64,000 nucleotides of DNA from JAUVXJ01 sp964433755. GTDB lineage: Bacteria; Chloroflexota; Anaerolineae; UBA7937; B3-Chlor. Location: positions 658,040 to 722,039 of the forward strand of contig CAYSSR010000002.1 of NCBI GenBank assembly GCA_964433755.1, written 5' to 3'. The position numbers and the translations under genes were made by a program. Shown piece after piece: positions 61,060 through 64,000 of this stretch. The notes beneath the pieces were generated by a model. It saw only the letters and a program-made list of their open reading frames with translations, was not told the origin of the DNA and made no database searches. How positions within the stretch are numbered: the stretch's first letter is position 1; the number at the start of each line of letters is the position of its first letter.

Positions 61060-62118
61060 ATGGGGATGAACGAGAGTATGGCTACGGATAAACGTGTTCT
61101 GATCGTCGACGACGAAGAGAAGGTCGTGTTCTTCCTCCGCGAGAGCCTGGAGGAACTGGGCCGCAACTTCACCATTGGAACCGCCGGATCGGCCGAAGAG
61201 GCACTGGAGAAGATCGAGAGTCACCCCTATGACCTCGTGATCAGTGACCTGCGCATGCCGGGAATCGACGGACTACAGCTTCTGGAGAGGGTCAAACAGA
61301 GGTATCCCGATACCCGCTTCATTCTCATGACAGCCTACGGCTCGGACGAGGTTGAAGCGAGGGCCCATAGCCTGGAAGTGTACGACTACATCGCCAAGCC
61401 GTTCCACGTCTCCGACCTCTTGACGGTCACACGGCACGCTCTCGCCGATGTGGGGAGCCAGGAAGAGGACGGCGTTACGCTTCCAACGAACAAGACAGAC
61501 GCTGTAAACCGAGCCCTGAGCAACCTGCGGTTCGAGGTAGGCGCGCACTGTGTCATTCTGGCGGACGTGCAAGGTCACATCGTCTCCGAGGTGGGCATCA
61601 GACAGGGATTGGAGACGGGCACCCTGATACCGTTGGTCGCGAGCAGCCTGACCAGCGTATCGGGTATCGCGCAGTATCTCCAGGACCAGGAGACCTTCAA
61701 TCTCCACTTCTACGAGGGCAAGAAGTACGACATCTACTCCACTAGCGTGGGCGACGATCTCTTCCTGACCCTCATCTTCGACCGTAGCAAACAGCCGAGC
61801 CGCATCGGCATGGTCTGGTTGTACGCCAAGAGGACCACTCAGGATCTGCTCAGGGTCCTGTACGGGCTGGGTGGCGGCGCGGTAGGCGAGCCCCCTGCAC
61901 GAGAGGAGATTCTGGAAGCCGAGGCTGCCCCGCCGGAACCAGAGAAGCTCGAAGAACAGGAGCCAACAGAGCCCGCCACCACAGTGGCGGAATCCCCCGC
62001 CAGACAAGGGGAGACTACAGTCACAGCAAACGGCGAGTCTACGTTCGGCATCGAAGAAGCCCTCAAGAAGGGGCTGATAGACGAAGAATTCGCCCACCTG
62101 CTGAAGGGCGAAGGCTGA
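61060..62118 (+). CDS. Response regulator fused to a roadblock/LC7-like domain
   Basis: 352 residues from ATG 61060; ATG 61066 or 61078 are equally possible. The receiver (~8-128) has DDE, phospho-Asp in LVISDLRMPG, LMTAYG and IAKPF. Residues ~150-275 (CVILADVQGHIVSEVGI, then KYDIYSTSVGDDLFLTLIFD) match roadblock/LC7 domains, small modules that control Ras-like GTPases such as MglA. An acidic Pro/Glu/Thr linker leads to an EEALKKGLIDEEFAHLL tail. It could couple phosphorylation to polarity or a GTPase switch. No GTPase gene is nearby. Confidence 0.87.
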   Translation: MGMNESMATDKRVLIVDDEEKVVFFLRESLEELGRNFTIGTAGSAEEALEKIESHPYDLVISDLRMPGIDGLQLLERVKQRYPDTRFILMTAYGSDEVEARAHSLEVYDYIAKPFHVSDLLTVTRHALADVGSQEEDGVTLPTNKTDAVNRALSNLRFEVGAHCVILADVQGHIVSEVGIRQGLETGTLIPLVASSLTSVSGIAQYLQDQETFNLHFYEGKKYDIYSTSVGDDLFLTLIFDRSKQPSRIGMVWLYAKRTTQDLLRVLYGLGGGAVGEPPAREEILEAEAAPPEPEKLEEQEPTEPATTVAESPARQGETTVTANGESTFGIEEALKKGLIDEEFAHLLKGEG

Positions 62119-62142
62119 GAACAGGCGAACTGCGGAATCTGG

Positions 62143-62182
62143 GGCGGGCCAACGCACATAGTGGTGGCCCGCCTTTCGTTGT
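62143..62182 (+). terminator. Terminator of the response regulator operon
   Basis: Nine-base arms GGCGGGCCA (62143-62151) and TGGCCCGCC (62165-62173) around a 13-base loop, followed by TTTCGTTGT. Confidence 0.75.
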
Positions 62183-62292
62183 GACCTGACCCGGACACAC
62201 TCCGTGACGATACAGCGTATCTGCTCACGGCAAGCTCCATCTGACCCCACCTGCCCACGGGCCTCTGCAACCTGCCTCAACGAGCGGACCTA

Positions 62293-62301
62293 TGGTATAC
62301 T
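62293..62301 (+). promoter_or_regulatory. Extended -10 promoter of the YjbQ-family gene
   Basis: TGGTATACT (TATACT at 62296-62301), with a weak -35 upstream. It starts transcription about 40 bases before ATG 62349. Confidence 0.5.
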
Positions 62302-62348
62302 TGCCCGCAGGCGTGCCCAAAGGGAGTAGCTGTGGGGAGGAGGGTTCC

Positions 62349-62738
62349 ATGAAAGAGATACGCGTGTCCACCAGGAGCCGCACCGAGCTCGTCGACATCA
62401 CTGGCGAGGTGCAGAAGGCCGTGGCTGACAGCGGTGTGCAGGATGGAACGTGTCACGTCTACGTACCACATACAACCGCTGGTGTCACCATCAACGAGAA
62501 CGCCGACCCCAGCGTCCGCGAAGATATCCTCATGGAGCTTAACAAGGTCGTACCCTTTCAAGACAACTACAAGCACCTGGAGGGCAACGCCGCGGCCCAC
62601 ATCAAGGCCACCATCGTGGGCAGCAGCGAGACGATCCTGGTGGAAGGAGGCCGGCTTCTCCTGGGTACCTGGCAGGGCATCTTCTTCTGTGAGTTCGATG
62701 GCCCGAGGAGCCGCCGCGTGCTGGTGAAGGTCTCGTGA
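62349..62738 (+). CDS. YjbQ/UPF0047 family protein
   Basis: 129 residues from ATG 62349 after GGAGGAGGG. The fold signature HVYVPHTTAGVTINENADP, DILMELNKVVP and the final GRLLLGTWQGIFFCEFDGPRSRRV carries the conserved His residues and GTWQ motif of the family. Family members show weak thiamine-phosphate synthase activity in vitro, but the real role is unknown. A single gene with its own promoter. Confidence 0.92.
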   Translation: MKEIRVSTRSRTELVDITGEVQKAVADSGVQDGTCHVYVPHTTAGVTINENADPSVREDILMELNKVVPFQDNYKHLEGNAAAHIKATIVGSSETILVEGGRLLLGTWQGIFFCEFDGPRSRRVLVKVS

Positions 62739-62741
62739 CTA

Positions 62742-62770
62742 TTGCCCGAAACCGCTAGCGCTTGTATAAT
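62742..62770 (+). promoter_or_regulatory. Promoter of the glycoside-hydrolase-like gene
   Basis: TTGCCC (62742-62747) and perfect TATAAT (62765-62770) are 17 bases apart; start near 62777, a leader of about 77 bases. Confidence 0.7.
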
Positions 62771-62853
62771 CGGTCCGACGGAGCCCGCGTCGCCAGAGAC
62801 GCACCAACGGGCAGAACCTGGCAGTCACGGTCTGTGAGGAAAGGAGTGAAGAG

Positions 62854-64000
62854 GTGGAACTATCAGATTACGAGCGACCACCTAGTCTGAGAGGTATCCA
62901 TGGCTCCCCCGGCACCCACGCCAACTTCGATCACGATCACTGGATCGGCGAGCTCCAGGAACTGGGCATGGGCCTCTACAAACTCATGGACGATGGCAGC
63001 GGCTCCGTCTTGGAGTTCGCTCGCAAACTTCGGGCGAACGACATTATGCCCATCGTCAGGATGTGGGCCGAAAGACCGAACCCCGGCACGCTCTCCTCCA
63101 AGGCCCTCTCCACCGTCGAACGTTACGTCGATGAAGGCATCACCAGATGGTTCGAGGTCAACAACGAGCCCAATCTGGTCTACGAATGGAAAGCTGGTGA
63201 ATGGCAAACTGGCGGCCGTCCAGGACTGGTCGCCCAGAACTGGCTGAGGGACGCCGAGGCGGTGATCGAACTGGGCGGATACCCAGCCTTTCCTGCCCTG
63301 GCTCAGTGCTCGCTCGATGCAGAGTCCAGTAGCATCCGCTGGTACGAGAACGCCTTCGAGTGGCTAGCCGCCAATGCCCCGGCCACCGCCCGAGAGGTCT
63401 TCTCCAGCGGGGCCTGGATCGCCACCCACGACGCCGCACTCAATCACTGCTACCAGGACGGCGAAGGGGAATGGCACTTCGAGTATCCTTACGACCCTGT
63501 CTGCCAGGCCGACAAGCCCGGCAGGACCATCATGGTTGACGACAACACGCTCATCGGACACCGCGTCCCCGTCCAACTACTGGAGCGGCATTTCGGGCTG
63601 GAGGTCCCGGTGATCAGCACCGAGGGCGGGGTCTTCGTTCCCCACGAAGGCACCGTGCAATGGGATCCTCGGTACCCCGGCTACGACGCCCACGGTCACG
63701 CGGAGCGTGTAGTGGCCATGTATCGCTGGCTGGAGACCAACACGCCTGACTACTACTTCGGCATGTGTCCCTGGCTCATCGCCAGCGAGCTCATGGGGCA
63801 CACACCAGGTCCCTGGAGCATGGACTGCTGGTACTGGGTGGGCACGGAACTCCCCGTGGTCGACGCCGTGAAGCAGATGGGAGCCCCTGTGATGGGACCC
63901 AGGCCGGAGCCCGTGAAGCAGCCCGAGACGACTACGACTGCCCGCCTGGTCAGCAAGTGGATGACCGACGAGGAGCTGGAGGAATGGGTTCAGCACTTCG
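62854..64000 (+). CDS. Glycoside-hydrolase-like TIM-barrel protein, cut by window edge
   Basis: 382 residues visible from GTG 62854, after AGGAG eight bases upstream; the frame runs off the right edge. RGIHGSPGTHANFDHDHWIGEL at the start, then ANDIMPIVRMWAERP and TRWFEVNNEPNL, with Glu in NEP, is the acid/base motif of clan A glycosidases. VPVISTEGGVF about 170 residues later supplies a candidate nucleophile Glu. No signal peptide is visible, so it may be cytoplasmic or truncated in our reading. Substrate unknown; a GH5- or GH39-like barrel is the best reading. Confidence 0.68.
   Translation, partial: MELSDYERPPSLRGIHGSPGTHANFDHDHWIGELQELGMGLYKLMDDGSGSVLEFARKLRANDIMPIVRMWAERPNPGTLSSKALSTVERYVDEGITRWFEVNNEPNLVYEWKAGEWQTGGRPGLVAQNWLRDAEAVIELGGYPAFPALAQCSLDAESSSIRWYENAFEWLAANAPATAREVFSSGAWIATHDAALNHCYQDGEGEWHFEYPYDPVCQADKPGRTIMVDDNTLIGHRVPVQLLERHFGLEVPVISTEGGVFVPHEGTVQWDPRYPGYDAHGHAERVVAMYRWLETNTPDYYFGMCPWLIASELMGHTPGPWSMDCWYWVGTELPVVDAVKQMGAPVMGPRPEPVKQPETTTTARLVSKWMTDEELEEWVQHF

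Noticed and set aside
1..64000. CRISPR arrays, insertion sequences, prophage genes
   Set aside because: No regularly spaced direct repeats, transposase-like proteins or phage structural genes were seen.

Overview
The window is about 64 kb of GC-rich bacterial DNA (roughly 60 percent or more by eye). It carries about 60 protein genes and no rRNA, tRNA, CRISPR array or transposase that I can recognise. The gene content suggests an uncultured Chloroflexota (Anaerolineae-like) bacterium: methylamine-type methyltransferases with corrinoid proteins, a DUF5679 zinc ribbon, a CtpE-like P-type ATPase, roadblock-fused response regulators, multi-zinc-ribbon proteins, and Gram-positive-style lipoproteins and Dpp transporters. 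This assignment is an inference from gene families, not from a marker-gene search. Most starts have a GGAGG-type ribosome binding site, and several promoters match TTGACA-17-TATAAT closely.

Layout. 1-5.2 kb: a DUF1801-like C-terminus, a coiled-coil membrane protein, a Cys-rich DUF6144-like protein, a two-gene unit of a LOG-family protein and an ATP-cone nuclease, and an M29 aminopeptidase. 5.3-16 kb: a methyl-transfer region with a UroD-type methyltransferase followed by a decayed corrinoid-binding fragment, a CtpE-like ATPase, a lipoprotein, an MFS transporter, a corrinoid protein paired with an MtmB-family methyltransferase that lacks pyrrolysine, and a divergent homocysteine methyltransferase. 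16-26.8 kb: a pentapeptide-repeat protein, DUF5679, DUF72, zinc-ribbon proteins, a secreted SGNH/carbohydrate-binding protein, a rhamnogalacturonan-lyase-like lipoprotein and a cyanophycinase-like protein. 27-39 kb: a TetR regulator with its own ABC exporter, a hydrolase, a PD-(D/E)XK-like protein, NAD synthetase, a nitrilase, an FAD oxidoreductase, a flavodoxin and a NatAB-like exporter.

39-50.6 kb is a ten-gene run on the minus strand behind a YheO/DauR-type regulator. It holds three aminotransferases, RidA, an M24 peptidase, an amidohydrolase and a peptide-type ABC importer without ATPase genes, and looks like an uptake and breakdown locus for an amino compound or small peptide. 51-64 kb: an acetyltransferase-like protein, a SAM methyltransferase, a GT-C glycosyltransferase, pheS-pheT behind a leader-peptide attenuator, a possible structured RNA, a double GNAT protein, two response regulators, a YjbQ-family protein and a glycoside-hydrolase-like gene cut by the window edge.

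The most novel points are the non-pyrrolysine MtmB/corrinoid pair with its divergent homocysteine methyltransferase, the attenuator ahead of pheST, the LOG plus ATP-cone nuclease pair, and the promoter-driven structured RNA candidate near 58.73-58.88 kb. Everything was read by eye; family names rest on remembered motifs and gene context.
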